Assembly: GCF_017497985.1 (NCBI RefSeq)
Contig: NZ_JAGDFV010000022.1
Location: 1-61,200 of the forward strand
Reading direction: 5' to 3'
Length of the DNA: 61,200 nucleotides
Source: Meiothermus sp. CFH 77666
GTDB taxonomy: Bacteria; Deinococcota; Deinococci; Deinococcales; Thermaceae
The notes under the pieces are model-generated. The model had not been told where the DNA came from and did no database searches. It worked only from the letters and a program-made list of their open reading frames with translations. Shown piece by piece: positions 43,839 through 52,781 of the stretch; positions within the stretch are counted from its first letter, which is position 1; the number at the start of each line of letters is the position of its first letter. Made by a program: the position numbers and the translations under genes.

Positions 43839-44501
43839 TCAAGAGAGTCTAAACAACCCCGCCTGGGCCACCGGGGCAAAGGTACGGCGGTGCTCCTCAC
43901 AGGGCCCCAGGCACTCAAGGGCATCGAGGTGCTGTGCCGTCCCGTAACCCTTGTGCTGGGCGAAGCCATAGCCTGGGTAGCGGCGCTCGAGGGCTTGCAT
44001 GTACCGGTCCCGCGCCACTTTCGCCAGGATGCTGGCTGCCGCTACGGTGGGGCTATTCTGGTCGGCTTTGGGCGGGCAGCGAAAGGAGGTTTGGGGGCGG
44101 GGCGTTTCGGGGAGGGTTTTGGAAAGGTATCTCCGCCACTCCGCCTCCAAGCGCAGATAGTCGGTCAGGAGCGCCTCGGGCGTTACAGAAAGCTGCTCCA
44201 GGGCCCGCGAGGCAGCCAGGTGGGTGGCTTTGAGAATGCCCAGTCGGTCTATTTCTGCTGCCCCGGCCCAGCCCACCCCCCAGGCCAGGGCCACTGCCTG
44301 AATCTGGGGTTCCAACGCCTCGCGCACCGGAGCGCTGAGGGTTTTGGAATCGTGGAAGGGGTAGGCCGCCCGGCCCCTCAGCGGAGGCAAAATCACCGCT
44401 GCGGCCACCACCGGCCCGGCCAGCGCCCCCCGCCCGGCTTCATCAATGCCGGCCACCCGCAGCCCCATTGCCCACCAGTCTGCTTCCAGTGCTGGCTTCA
44501 C
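43839..44501 (-). CDS. rnhB: ribonuclease HII
   Basis: 220 residues. It cleaves RNA in RNA-DNA hybrids, including single ribonucleotides. Catalytic motif GIDEAGRGALAGPVVAAAV (Asp-Glu pair), a third acidic residue in LLTDYLRLE, and the substrate-binding SILAKVARDRYMQALERRYPGYGFAQHKGYGT (read in part). Starts at GTG 44501. TAAGCT preceded by TGG (extended -10) is 7 nt upstream, so probably leaderless. Divergent from the FAD oxidoreductase gene. Confidence 0.94.
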   Translation of the reverse strand: MKPALEADWWAMGLRVAGIDEAGRGALAGPVVAAAVILPPLRGRAAYPFHDSKTLSAPVREALEPQIQAVALAWGVGWAGAAEIDRLGILKATHLAASRALEQLSVTPEALLTDYLRLEAEWRRYLSKTLPETPRPQTSFRCPPKADQNSPTVAAASILAKVARDRYMQALERRYPGYGFAQHKGYGTAQHLDALECLGPCEEHRRTFAPVAQAGLFRLS

Positions 44502-44558
44502 CGGCTAGAGCTTACCAGATTGACGAAAAGCGCCCCAAGCCCGATTCTTGGATTTGAG

Positions 44559-45584
44559 ATGGAGCACTCACCCGATGTATTGATTGTGGGCGCGGGTCTG
44601 GCCGGGTTAGCCGCCGGGCGGGATCTGGCTCGAGCCGGACTGAGCGTGCATATGCTGGACAAGTCCCGAGGGGTTTCGGGGCGAGCCGCGACCCGCTGGC
44701 TAGAGCTAGACGGCAGAATTGTGCGGGTAGACCACGGCGCGCAGTATTTCACCGCCAAAAACGACCCGCTGCGCATCCTGATTCCTGATCTGGTCAAGCA
44801 TGGCATCGTGCGCGAGTGGGCCCAGGGTTTTCCCATCTTAAGACATAACGGTATCAAGTCGCGCACTGCCGGGCACCCCCGTTATGTCTGCCCGGACGGC
44901 ATGAGCACCCTGGGCAAGGTTTTTTTGCAAGGGCTGGAGTCGCAAGACACACCATTGCCCCTGGAAACCAAATCCCTGGTGACGGGTCTGCATAAAAGTA
45001 ACGAAGCCGGTTGGAAGGTATGGCTCGAGGATGGGCAGGTTCGCTCAGGCCGCACACTGGTACTCAACATGCCGGCCCCGCAAGCCCTCGAGCTGGCCGA
45101 CAAATGGCTCAAACCGGAAGTACGAATAGCCTTGCAGGCCGTGCGCTATGCCCCCTGCTGGGCGGCTATTCTGGTGCTCGAGCGTCTGCCCTACCTGGAC
45201 TGGGTGGGGCTAGAAATCGAGCACCCGGTGCTGGCCTGGGCGGCCCTCGACCACACCAAGCGGGCCGTACCAGACCCCCCGGTACTGGTGCTTCATGCCT
45301 CGGCAGAGTGGAGCCAGAAACACCTGGAGCTCTCCCCTACCGAGGCGCTGAGCCAGATCATCGAGGCGGCCCGGGAACTCTTTGGCGACTGGGTAGGACA
45401 GTGCCGCACCGCCATGGCCCATCGCTGGCGCTATGCCCTGCCCACCCAGACCCATCCCTGGCCCTTTCTGGCCCAGGACAACCTGGTTTTTTGCGGAGAC
45501 TGGTGTGGCGGCCCGCGAATTGAAGGGGCCCTCGAGAGCGGCTGGGCTGCTGCCGAATACCTGATTGAATACCTCAAACCCTAG
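44559..45584 (+). CDS. FAD-dependent oxidoreductase, renalase/amine-oxidase-like
   Basis: 341 residues from ATG 44559. The frame stays open upstream, but that part is antisense to rnhB. Dinucleotide fold VLIVGAGLAGLAAGRDLARAG at about 7-27 (read in part), then LDKSRGVSGRAATRW, HGAQYFTAK, and the C-terminal FAD contact NLVFCGDWCGGPRIEGALESGWAAAEYL (read in part). This layout fits the renalase-like NAD(P)H/flavin oxidases. Substrate unknown. TTGACG with GATTCT 17 nt later may be its promoter. The TAG stop is in a heptamer array. Confidence 0.87.
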   Translation: MEHSPDVLIVGAGLAGLAAGRDLARAGLSVHMLDKSRGVSGRAATRWLELDGRIVRVDHGAQYFTAKNDPLRILIPDLVKHGIVREWAQGFPILRHNGIKSRTAGHPRYVCPDGMSTLGKVFLQGLESQDTPLPLETKSLVTGLHKSNEAGWKVWLEDGQVRSGRTLVLNMPAPQALELADKWLKPEVRIALQAVRYAPCWAAILVLERLPYLDWVGLEIEHPVLAWAALDHTKRAVPDPPVLVLHASAEWSQKHLELSPTEALSQIIEAARELFGDWVGQCRTAMAHRWRYALPTQTHPWPFLAQDNLVFCGDWCGGPRIEGALESGWAAAEYLIEYLKP

Positions 45585-45615
45585 CCTATGGTCTATGGTC
45601 TATAGCCGATGGCCA
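45581..45615. repeat. 7-bp periodic array E at a stop codon
   Basis: Five heptamers (CTAGCCT, ATGGTCT twice, ATAGCCG, ATGGCCA) starting on the TAG stop codon of the FAD oxidoreductase gene. The remaining spacer to 45788 has no gene I can support. Confidence 0.7.
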
Positions 45616-45788
45616 GACCAGCCCCTCGGTTTCGAAATGTAGACTCTATGGTGGTAATCTGTAGCCCCGGATACGCTATTTCCTGCCATTTCTACGATGC
45701 TATAGCGGTATTTCTGCCGGGGGTAGCTCTGGCGCCCAATAAACTCAAAAGTGCGCTTGGTGATGATAGATTGTTCTAAATCTTGGCT

Positions 45789-46910
45789 ATGCCGCCCCGT
45801 CGCAAACCCGATCCCTACGCCACCATAGAGGTTGCCGATCCCCTCGAGGGTTTGCGCATTCGCCTTACCCTCTGGCTGCTCCCCCTGGGAGCTGTTGCTG
45901 CCCTGGCGGCCTGGGGTTTGTCGGTGGTGGCAGGACAGCTATCGCTTCCCGACCGGCTACTGCTACCGCCCATGGCACTGGGGTTTTTGGTTCTGGAGCT
46001 CTACTTGTGGCGCAACCCCCACGGTATTCGGCTGGTCTGGCAGATTGCGCTGGGCCTGATCGCGGTGTATGAAATTTTCAGCCTTTACTACGAGGCCGCT
46101 TACAAGCTACACCAGCGCGATGGCATAACCCCCGCCGCGCTGTGGTTTCCGATGGTATACCTGATGGCCTTTAACCTGCTGGGTAGAAGGCAGGCGCTGC
46201 GCTTCTCGCTCACCTATCTGGCTTTGGGGCTGCTGGCGGGCGGCATCGGCCTGCTTTCCAGCCCTTCCCTGAGCGTGTCTTCCACCAACACCGCCCTCCA
46301 GTTCACCCTCTCCAACATCGCCTACCTGAGCCTGCTGTACCTGTTTGCCTATCTGCGCCGTCACTACGCCCAGATGCACCAGATGGCCCATACCGACGCC
46401 CTCACCAGCCTGACCAACCGACGGGCCATGCAGATCAAACTGGATAACGAACTGGATCGGGCCCGTCGCTACAACCGTTCTTTTGCGGTTTTGCTGGCCG
46501 ACCTTGACCATTTCAAGCGGGTTAACGACACCTACGGCCACTCGGTAGGCGACCAGGTGCTGCGCGAAGCGGCAGCAAGGCTGCTCCAGCACCTGCGCGA
46601 GAGCGATAGCCTGGCCCGCTGGGGGGGTGAGGAGTTCCTGATTCTGGCACCCGAGACCGACCTTCAGCAAGCCCATCACTTGGCCCAGCGCCTGCTCGAG
46701 GCCATCCGCGCAACCCCCATGTCGGGCGTACACGTGACCCTGAGCCTGGGGGTGGCCTGCTACCGGGAGGGTGACACCGTGGCCGCCCTCCTGAGCCGGG
46801 CCGACGAGGCCATGTACCGGGCCAAGGCCGCCGGGCGCAACCAGGTTGTGCTGGAAGAGCAGCTAGAAGATGTCATCATCCCCGCCCACACTACCCCGGA
46901 TTCGCCGTAA
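45789..46910 (+). CDS. membrane GGDEF diguanylate cyclase
   Basis: 373 residues from ATG 45789 (TTG 45783 possible). Six or so N-terminal helices (about 25-195) form a membrane sensor, then a GGDEF domain: HTDALTSLTNRR, LLADLDHFKRVNDTYGHSVGD and the active-site loop RWGGEEFL, with SLGVACYREGD downstream. The GGEEF variant is catalytically competent. No RxxD inhibitory site is evident before it. It would make cyclic di-GMP, which the HD-GYP protein at 27459 could degrade. Confidence 0.92.
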   Translation: MPPRRKPDPYATIEVADPLEGLRIRLTLWLLPLGAVAALAAWGLSVVAGQLSLPDRLLLPPMALGFLVLELYLWRNPHGIRLVWQIALGLIAVYEIFSLYYEAAYKLHQRDGITPAALWFPMVYLMAFNLLGRRQALRFSLTYLALGLLAGGIGLLSSPSLSVSSTNTALQFTLSNIAYLSLLYLFAYLRRHYAQMHQMAHTDALTSLTNRRAMQIKLDNELDRARRYNRSFAVLLADLDHFKRVNDTYGHSVGDQVLREAAARLLQHLRESDSLARWGGEEFLILAPETDLQQAHHLAQRLLEAIRATPMSGVHVTLSLGVACYREGDTVAALLSRADEAMYRAKAAGRNQVVLEEQLEDVIIPAHTTPDSP

Positions 46911-46934
46911 GTATGGGGGACGCTGCCAGGCCGG

Positions 46935-46940
46935 GATAAG
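46935..46940 (+). promoter_or_regulatory. start-proximal -10 of the malY-like gene
   Basis: GATAAG, then CTATAGCC, then ATG at 46949. Same layout as upstream of the quinone oxidoreductase gene, implying a leaderless or near-leaderless mRNA. Confidence 0.45.
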
Positions 46941-46948
46941 CTATAGCC

Positions 46949-48109
46949 ATGCAACTCGACCACCTATCGCCCCACACCCTGCGCGACCCCTACGGCTACA
47001 GCGGCAAATGGCACTTTTACCCCGAGGATGTGCTGCCCATGTGGGTGGCCGATATGGACTTTCCCATCAGCCCGGCCATTACGCAGGCCATTGTGGAGCG
47101 GCTGCAGGAGCGGGTGGGCTATCCCCCAATGACGGGCGACAAAGCTCTCCTACAACTGCTTATCCAGCAGCAGAGCCGACACGGCCTGACCGGCCTGGCC
47201 CCCGAGAACCTGCTGCTTACCACCTCGGTTGTGCCGGCCATTTATGCCAGCGTACTGGCCCTGAGCAGCCCCGGCGACGAGGTGATTACCCAGGTGCCGG
47301 TCTATCATCCCTTCCTCTTTGCCCTGAACGAGCACCACCGGATTGCCCGGCACAACCCCCTCCTGCGCACCGAGTCTGGCTGGGAGATTGACTTTGAGCA
47401 ACTGGAAAGCCTGGTAACCCCCCGCACCCGGCTCCTGATGCTGTGCAACCCCCAGAACCCCACCGGGCGGGTCTTCCGGCGCGACGAACTGGAACAACTG
47501 GCCGAGTTTGCCCTGCGCCACCGCCTGTGGGTGATGTCCGATGAACTATGGGCCGACCTGATTTATGAAGGGGAGCACATTCCCATTGCTTCGCTGAGCC
47601 CAGAAATTGCCCAGCGCACCGTCACCCTCACCGGACCCTGCAAAACCTACAACACGGCGGGGCTGGGCGGTGGGGTAGCCATCAGCCACAACAAGCAGAT
47701 TCTGGCTGCGATGGCCCAGGTGCTGAAGGGTATTGGCGGCCACCCCAACGTGCTCTCCATGGCCGCCTGGCGGGCCGCCCTCGAGCACGCCCAGGACTGG
47801 CTCCAGGAAGTACGGGCTTATTTGCAGGGCAATCGCGACTTCATCACAGGGTTCATGGCCCAGCACCTGCCCCAGGTCGGCTACCTGCCCCCGGAGGGCA
47901 CCTACCTGGCCTGGTTCGATTTCTCACGCGCCCCCTTTGCCCAGGAGGTTCACAAGGTAATGCTCGAGCGGGCCAAGGTCGGCCTCAACGACGGCAAGAT
48001 TTTTGGGCCGCAGTACCAGGGCTGGCTGCGCCTGAACTTTGCCACCAGCCGGAGCCTGGTGCAGGAGGCGCTCTTGCGGATCGCGCGGGTGGTGCAAACA
48101 GTGGATTGA
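46949..48109 (+). CDS. MalY/PatB-type cystathionine beta-lyase (class I/II aminotransferase fold)
   Basis: 386-residue PLP enzyme. MWVADMDFPISPAITQAI near the N-terminus, the LCNPQNPTGRVFRRDEL block, MSDELWADLIYEG (PLP Asp) and the Schiff-base Lys in LTGPCKTYNTAGL mark the MalY/PatB C-S lyase group, which cleaves cystathionine to homocysteine, pyruvate and ammonia. The C-terminal Arg in RLNFATSR binds the carboxylate. It ends against a decayed parA on the other strand. Confidence 0.9.
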   Translation: MQLDHLSPHTLRDPYGYSGKWHFYPEDVLPMWVADMDFPISPAITQAIVERLQERVGYPPMTGDKALLQLLIQQQSRHGLTGLAPENLLLTTSVVPAIYASVLALSSPGDEVITQVPVYHPFLFALNEHHRIARHNPLLRTESGWEIDFEQLESLVTPRTRLLMLCNPQNPTGRVFRRDELEQLAEFALRHRLWVMSDELWADLIYEGEHIPIASLSPEIAQRTVTLTGPCKTYNTAGLGGGVAISHNKQILAAMAQVLKGIGGHPNVLSMAAWRAALEHAQDWLQEVRAYLQGNRDFITGFMAQHLPQVGYLPPEGTYLAWFDFSRAPFAQEVHKVMLERAKVGLNDGKIFGPQYQGWLRLNFATSRSLVQEALLRIARVVQTVD

Positions 48110-48503
48110 GTCCAACACAGCGAATCCGTTGGGCTGCTCATGCAAAAGGGGTAGGTTTGGGCCTCGAGCTCCTTCACGAACTGCTCCAAACTCACCAGCG
48201 AGAGCACTCCAGGGGAGGTCGGCACAACTACATCGGCCTTATCGGCGTATTCTCGCAGGGTTTTGCCCCTGGGATGTTCGGCGGTATCTATCACCCATGT
48301 GCTCGAACCGCCTGGGCCGGGCCTCCTCGGAACTCGCCACCTCAAAGGGCAACCCCGACCCCTGCCACGCCCAAGCCAGCGCCCCCGGCAGGCTCGGCAT
48401 CCACCAGTAAGTTAGGGCCCCGCAGTTGCAGAAATGCAGCCAGGTGAATGGCCGTGGTGATCCTGCCCACCCCGCCTTTGAGCGAGGTCACCAGAACGCG
48501 CAT
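48110..48503 (-). pseudogene. decayed ParA/Soj-type ATPase gene
   Basis: Three frames together give a ParA-like protein. Frame 1 (from 48503): MRVLVTSLKGGVGRITTA and HLAAFLQLRGPNLLVDAEP. Frame 2 (about 48385-48300): ALAWAWQGSGLPFEVASSEE. Frame 3 (to about 48113): TWVIDTAEHPRGKTLREYAD and VVVPTSPGVLSLVSLEQF. The Walker A motif KGGVGKTT has become KGGVGRIT, there are at least two frameshifts (one in a G-run), and the C-terminal part is missing against the malY-like gene. A pseudogene with no function expected. Confidence 0.85.
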
Positions 48504-48612
48504 GTTTGCTCCATTTTATGTGCTTAGCAGGTTTGTTGAATTCAGTTAAACGGCTGCCCCAAGGCCCATCTATGCTACGCTCCTTCACAGAAGCAGCCAC
48601 ACTTTGGCTCAC

Positions 48613-48780
48613 GCCGCCCTTCCCCTATCGTGCAGGAGAGGGCAGGGTGAGGTTACAAAACTGCGGTTTTACGCAGTACCTGGGTTCAGGGCATTGCTCG
48701 AGACCCTCCCTACGCTGTAGCGAGGGGCTCGAGGTCAATCCCTCCCAGATACCTGGAGGCGTATGAACCTCGCTACAGCG
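48613..48780. repeat. dispersed hairpin-rich repeat, copy 2
   Basis: Matches 6327-6498: a left hairpin around CCCCTATCGTGCAGG, a central segment, then CCCTCCCTACG, GTCAATCCCTC and GGAGG in the same order. It fills the spacer between the decayed parA (start 48503) and the esterase stop. 48504-48612 holds nothing else I recognise. Confidence 0.7.
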
Positions 48781-48786
48781 GGGTAG

Positions 48787-49629
48787 TCAGTCTCGAGCGA
48801 CCCCTCCAAACAGAAACCGCATCATGTCGGGAAAACGCCGCGCCCAGTGGCCTTCGTTGTGGACACCCTCCTTGTCTTCCACATACAGGTAGTCGTGGCC
48901 GGGCTGCCAGCCTTTTTGCAGGAGTATGCGGTGCATACGGCGCACCCCTTCCAGATAGCGGCGGCTGCTCACATGGGACAGGGTGAGCTCACGGAAGCCC
49001 ACATCCATGTAGAGCCGGCCTGGCACCTGGCGGGCTTTTTCCACAAAGCTGTAAATAGCGCCGTCGGCAAACCAGAACGCCGGGCTCACCACGCCCGCAA
49101 TGCCAAAGACCTCGGGGTGATAGTAGTACGCACACAAGCTGATGAACCCACCCATCGAAGAGCCCATCACGCCGGTGTGGTCGCGGTCTGGTAGGGTACG
49201 AAACTCGTCGTCTATGAAGGGTTTGATGGTCTCGGTGAGGAACTTGAGGTATTTCTCGCCCTTGCCGCCCCCATGCTTGGGGTCGCGGAAGGGGCTGTAT
49301 TCGTTGAGGCGCTCCACCCCCATGTTGGGGATGCCCACCACAATGGCCTCTATTCCCTCCCCGGCCAGCTTCTCCATGCTCTCGTCTACCTGCCACTCGC
49401 CCACGTAGCTGGTAGCTTCGTCGAAGAGGTTCTGGCCGTCGTGCATGTAGAGCACGGGGTAGTGCTGGTTACTTGTGCGATAGGAGGGGGGCAGGTAAAC
49501 AAGAAGATCGCGCTTGTTGCCGAGCTGGGGGCTGCGCAGGTCTTTGAATACCAGAACCTCCCCCACTACGGTGTGGCCGGGGCCGGTAGGGTGGGGTTGC
49601 CATACTTGGGACTGAGCTAAAACGCCCAT
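48787..49629 (-). CDS. esterase D/enterochelin esterase-like alpha/beta hydrolase
   Basis: 280 residues from ATG 49629 (ATG 49656 is also in frame). Serine-hydrolase fold with LLVYLPPSYR, YPVLYMHDGQNLFDE, the nucleophile elbow GSSMGGF, an acid in LYVEDKEGVHNEGHW and the catalytic His in that segment. No signal peptide is visible, so cytoplasmic. Substrate unknown. The 49629 start is preferred because TACAAT lies exactly 6 nt upstream, the same leaderless layout seen for three other genes here. Confidence 0.85.
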   Translation of the reverse strand: MGVLAQSQVWQPHPTGPGHTVVGEVLVFKDLRSPQLGNKRDLLVYLPPSYRTSNQHYPVLYMHDGQNLFDEATSYVGEWQVDESMEKLAGEGIEAIVVGIPNMGVERLNEYSPFRDPKHGGGKGEKYLKFLTETIKPFIDDEFRTLPDRDHTGVMGSSMGGFISLCAYYYHPEVFGIAGVVSPAFWFADGAIYSFVEKARQVPGRLYMDVGFRELTLSHVSSRRYLEGVRRMHRILLQKGWQPGHDYLYVEDKEGVHNEGHWARRFPDMMRFLFGGVARD

Positions 49630-49867
49630 TGGCGTATTGTACGGGCTTGCCGTCAAAAGTCGAGTCTAAAGCGAGGCTGGTAGCAGCAGGCCTCGAGCAA
49701 GGTTCCTCGAGCGTTATGGCAAAAACCATGGTTAGCAGACATCTTCTGGCCCCTTGGGTATCTCCGCAGCAACCCCTTCTTAACCGTTCATAACGTTTTC
49801 TTTAGCGAACCGTGTTTTTGTTGGATAGCCCCACATTCCGCCAAAGCCCCTCGCCCACACTGGATGC

Positions 49868-50488
49868 ATGAAAGCCTGGGGTTTCTGGGCCATCGTATGG
49901 CTGGGTAGCCTGGCCTTTGGCAACGTTTGTTCCAGCGCTTTCTATCCCACCGACCCCGACCTGCGCTGGCGCTACCGCAATCTGAACGATAACCAGGTCT
50001 ACACCCAAACCTTTACACAAGCGGGGGTGGGTGCGCTCCTGGAGCAGCGACGCTTTGCCGCTCGCACCGAGACCACCCAGTGGACGTGTACCCCTCAGGG
50101 CTTGCGTACCCTACCGGAAGGCGAAATGCCCATTCCAGGCGGTAGCGTGCGACTGACCCGGCTCACCGGCGTAATCATTCCCAGCAACGAAACCTGGCGG
50201 GTAGGCGGGCGCTGGGTCTACCGCTACGAACTAAAGGGCCGCATTGCCGTTTTCGACCTGACGGGTTTTCTCGAGGTCGAGAACCGCATCGTGGCCAAAG
50301 AAACCATCAGCGTACCTGCAGGCCGCTTCGAGGCCTTGCGGGTCGAGGCCAGTTTCCGGGGCGAGTTTGGCATTGGTTTTGGCGGCAGGGCCACCTACTG
50401 GTTTGCCGAGGGGGTGGGTGTGGTAAAGCAGGTCAGCGAGGGCACTTTTGGCGGGCAGAGCAGCGAGCTGATTGAGTTTGGGCGATAG
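49868..50488 (+). CDS. secreted hypothetical protein, DUF3108-like
   Basis: 206 residues with a signal peptide (MKAWGFWAIVWLGSLAFGN) and a beta-rich mature part (WRYRNLNDNQVYTQTF, VGGRWVYRYELKGRI, ISVPAGRFEALRVEASF, YWFAEGVGVVKQ). The last segments resemble the DUF3108/lipocalin-like pattern that ends in a 'pure-of-function, vexing' WFAxGVGxVK motif. I cannot assign a role. Expected outside the cytoplasm. Its 210-nt upstream spacer has no clear ribosome site. Confidence 0.72.
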   Translation: MKAWGFWAIVWLGSLAFGNVCSSAFYPTDPDLRWRYRNLNDNQVYTQTFTQAGVGALLEQRRFAARTETTQWTCTPQGLRTLPEGEMPIPGGSVRLTRLTGVIIPSNETWRVGGRWVYRYELKGRIAVFDLTGFLEVENRIVAKETISVPAGRFEALRVEASFRGEFGIGFGGRATYWFAEGVGVVKQVSEGTFGGQSSELIEFGR

Positions 50489-50614
50489 AGCGCTTATCGC
50501 ACATTCAGAGCCATGCGGCTTTTAGAAAGCTTTTATAACAGTAGGGCGGTCGTTTGGAAGGGTGGCCAGGCCTGTAAAGGGCGTGATAAGCAGTCAAAAT
50601 GTGCTGCTACTTTG

Positions 50615-50965
50615 CTACCCCCAGGCATTTACATCCTCGAGTACCCTTCTGACCGCTTGCTCCAACGGCTCAGGTTCGTTTGTGATTGCATCCCAAAGTA
50701 TTCGGCTATCAGTCGAGAAGTATGCATGAATCAGAATATCTCGCATTCCTGCGATGAGCCTCCAGGGAATCTGGGGCTGTTGGTTGCGAATTTCGTCAGG
50801 GATTTGTTTGATCGCTTCACCGATTACCAAAAAGTTACGAATACAAGCATCCAGCACGAGTTCGTTTTGGTCAAACTCTTCAAACCCCAGCCCCTTTGTA
50901 TAGCGGCGAATACGTGCTGAAGCCTCGAGAATATCCTGCAAAAAGAGTCTAAGCCTACGCGACAC
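50615..50965 (-). CDS. hepT: HepT-like RNase toxin
   Basis: 116-residue all-helical HEPN protein (DUF86). The catalytic RX4HXY motif is intact in RDILIHAY. HepT toxins cleave or inactivate tRNA/mRNA and are kept in check by the cognate MNT protein, which AMPylates the tyrosine of this motif. It starts at GTG 50965, overlapping the end of the antitoxin gene by 11 nt, the usual antitoxin-first order. Confidence 0.9.
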   Translation of the reverse strand: MSRRLRLFLQDILEASARIRRYTKGLGFEEFDQNELVLDACIRNFLVIGEAIKQIPDEIRNQQPQIPWRLIAGMRDILIHAYFSTDSRILWDAITNEPEPLEQAVRRVLEDVNAWG

Positions 50966-51242
50966 GTCTCAGAGCTCCCTCGAGGCTCTGGCGCACCTCG
51001 GGCTTGAGGCTCTGGAAGGTTGTTAGGTCGACTGCTGCCCCCAGCCACTCCTCGAGCGCCAGCTTGAGTCCTACATAGTCGCGCAGGGTATAGCGCTCTA
51101 GCTCAACCACAAAATCCACATCGCTGTCCGGGTGAGCATCCTCCCTTGCCACCGAACCAAAAACGTAGAGTTGCTTCACGCCAAAAGCACGAAGCTCAAC
51201 CATGTGTTGGCTCAAGATGGCCTTCACCTCTGCGAGTGTCAC
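50955..51242 (-). CDS. mntA: MntA-like nucleotidyltransferase antitoxin
   Basis: 95 residues from GTG 51242. Minimal nucleotidyltransferase with the GSx10DxD motif ([15 protein letters not shown]), which AMPylates HepT to neutralise it. Earlier in-frame codons up to 51389 add nothing recognisable. TACAAT is exactly 6 nt before the GTG, with TGC just upstream of it (extended -10), so the mRNA is probably leaderless. The 51243-51421 spacer has no other gene. Confidence 0.88.
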   Translation of the reverse strand: MTLAEVKAILSQHMVELRAFGVKQLYVFGSVAREDAHPDSDVDFVVELERYTLRDYVGLKLALEEWLGAAVDLTTFQSLKPEVRQSLEGALRRVA

Positions 51243-51248
51243 GAAGCT

Positions 51249-51254
51249 ATTGTA
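51249..51254 (-). promoter_or_regulatory. extended -10 of mntA-hepT
   Basis: TGC followed by TACAAT, then 6 nt to the GTG start. No good -35. The layout repeats before 49629, 58971 and 60044. Confidence 0.55.
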
Positions 51255-51421
51255 GCAACAAGTCCCACATGGGCTAATCGCGCTCTTCATAGACGTGGCC
51301 GCCCATCCCGGCGGCCACTGTTCTGTTGTGGACAAAGCTTGCTTGAAACCGGAGGGCTCAAAATGTGTGAAGGCCGCTCTTATTGCCACAGAGCAGTGCG
51401 GGATTCTCTCTACAAACCGCC

Positions 51422-52588
51422 CTAAATCCCCAGCCCCCCCACGCGCTGCTTCTCCACTGGCGTTCCGGTCAGGCCATTAAAGGCATCCACTTCCTCCAGG
51501 AAGCGGTGAAAGAGGTAAATGGAGTCGTGTGGGCCGGGGCAGGCTTCGGGGTGGTACTGCACGCTAAAGACCGGGTAGCGCAGGTGGGTCATACCCTCCA
51601 GCGTTCCGTCGTTCAGGTTGATGTGGGTGGGCTTGAATTCCTTGAGGGAGTCGGGGTCTACGGCGTAGCCGTGGTTCTGGCTGGTAATTTCGATCTTGCC
51701 GGTGAGCAGATTCTTGACCGGGTGGTTGGCTCCCCGGTGGCCGAACTTGAGCTTGAAGGTGCGTCCACCTGCGGCCAGGCCCAGCAATTGGTGCCCCAGG
51801 CAGATGCCGAAGGTGGGCAACAGGCCCATCAGCTTCCAGAGGGTCTCGTGGGCGTAGCGGGGCATGCTGGGGTCACCGGGGCCGTTGGAAACGAAAAGCC
51901 CGTGGGGCTCCAGGGCCATAATCTGGGCGGGACTGGTTTTGCCGGGCACCACAATCAGTTCGAAGCCCAACTCGGCCATGTAGCGCATCTGGGCATGCTT
52001 GATGCCAAAGTCCATCACCACCACCCGCCGTTTACCCTTAAAGGTAGGGAACTGGTATGGGAGCGGGGTGGAGACCTCGGGGGTCATGTCGCGCCCGTCA
52101 ATGTCGGTCCATCTGCGGGCTTCCTCGCGCAGGGCGGCAATATCTTCGGGGGAAAAACGGTAGCTAGGGGAGCCGAAGTGGGTGGCGTGGGCAATTACCC
52201 CCTTCATCACCCCGCCCTCGCGGATTTTGCGCACCAGGGCGCGGGTATCTATGCCTTCCAGGCCGATTACACCGGTCTCGCGCATGAACTCTTCCAGGCT
52301 CTGCTGGGCGCGAGGGCCGGCGGTGTACTTGCTGAACTCCCGCGCCACAAAACCCCGCACCCAGGGCCGGTTGCTTTCCATGTCGAACACGTTCACCCCG
52401 TAGTTGCCCTGGTGGGGGTAGGTCATCACCACGATTTGCCCGTTGTAGCTGGGGTCGGTCAGGATTTCCTGATAGCCGGTCTGGGCGGTGTTGAAAACCA
52501 CCTCGCCCACATTCTTGCCGCGGTGCCCAAAGGCGTAGCCGTGGTAGGTGGTGCCATCCTCGAGTACCAGCACTGCGCGTTCTTTCAT
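51422..52588 (-). CDS. carA: carbamoyl-phosphate synthase small subunit
   Basis: 388-residue glutaminase subunit supplying ammonia to CarB for carbamoyl phosphate (arginine and pyrimidines). N-terminal [21 protein letters not shown] and the class I amidotransferase core [15 protein letters not shown] (Cys nucleophile) with later His/Glu in [17 protein letters not shown] 52588 has GTGAGG about 7 nt upstream. TATATT preceded by TG near 52613-52620 may be its -10. It is the last gene of the arginine cluster. carB is not in the window. Confidence 0.95.
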   Translation of the reverse strand: MKERAVLVLEDGTTYHGYAFGHRGKNVGEVVFNTAQTGYQEILTDPSYNGQIVVMTYPHQGNYGVNVFDMESNRPWVRGFVAREFSKYTAGPRAQQSLEEFMRETGVIGLEGIDTRALVRKIREGGVMKGVIAHATHFGSPSYRFSPEDIAALREEARRWTDIDGRDMTPEVSTPLPYQFPTFKGKRRVVVMDFGIKHAQMRYMAELGFELIVVPGKTSPAQIMALEPHGLFVSNGPGDPSMPRYAHETLWKLMGLLPTFGICLGHQLLGLAAGGRTFKLKFGHRGANHPVKNLLTGKIEITSQNHGYAVDPDSLKEFKPTHINLNDGTLEGMTHLRYPVFSVQYHPEACPGPHDSIYLFHRFLEEVDAFNGLTGTPVEKQRVGGLGI

Positions 52589-52781
52589 GCCCAAGCCTCA
52601 CTTCCCAAAGTGACAATATACATGTTTTTCGTATTTCTATACAGAGCCAGGGGTTTGAATCCGGGCTGGTGAAGATCCCGATGGCTTGCCCAGGGCATTT
52701 ATGCCCACCGTCGCACCAGCGCCGTTGGCCCAACCCAGGCCCCCGCTCAGCACAGCCGGGGAGTAGTGGGGATTTTGGGCG

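Noticed and set aside
43890-44558. 223-codon upstream extension of the FAD oxidoreductase frame
   Set aside because: Antisense to rnhB. The dinucleotide-binding motif begins only after ATG 44559.
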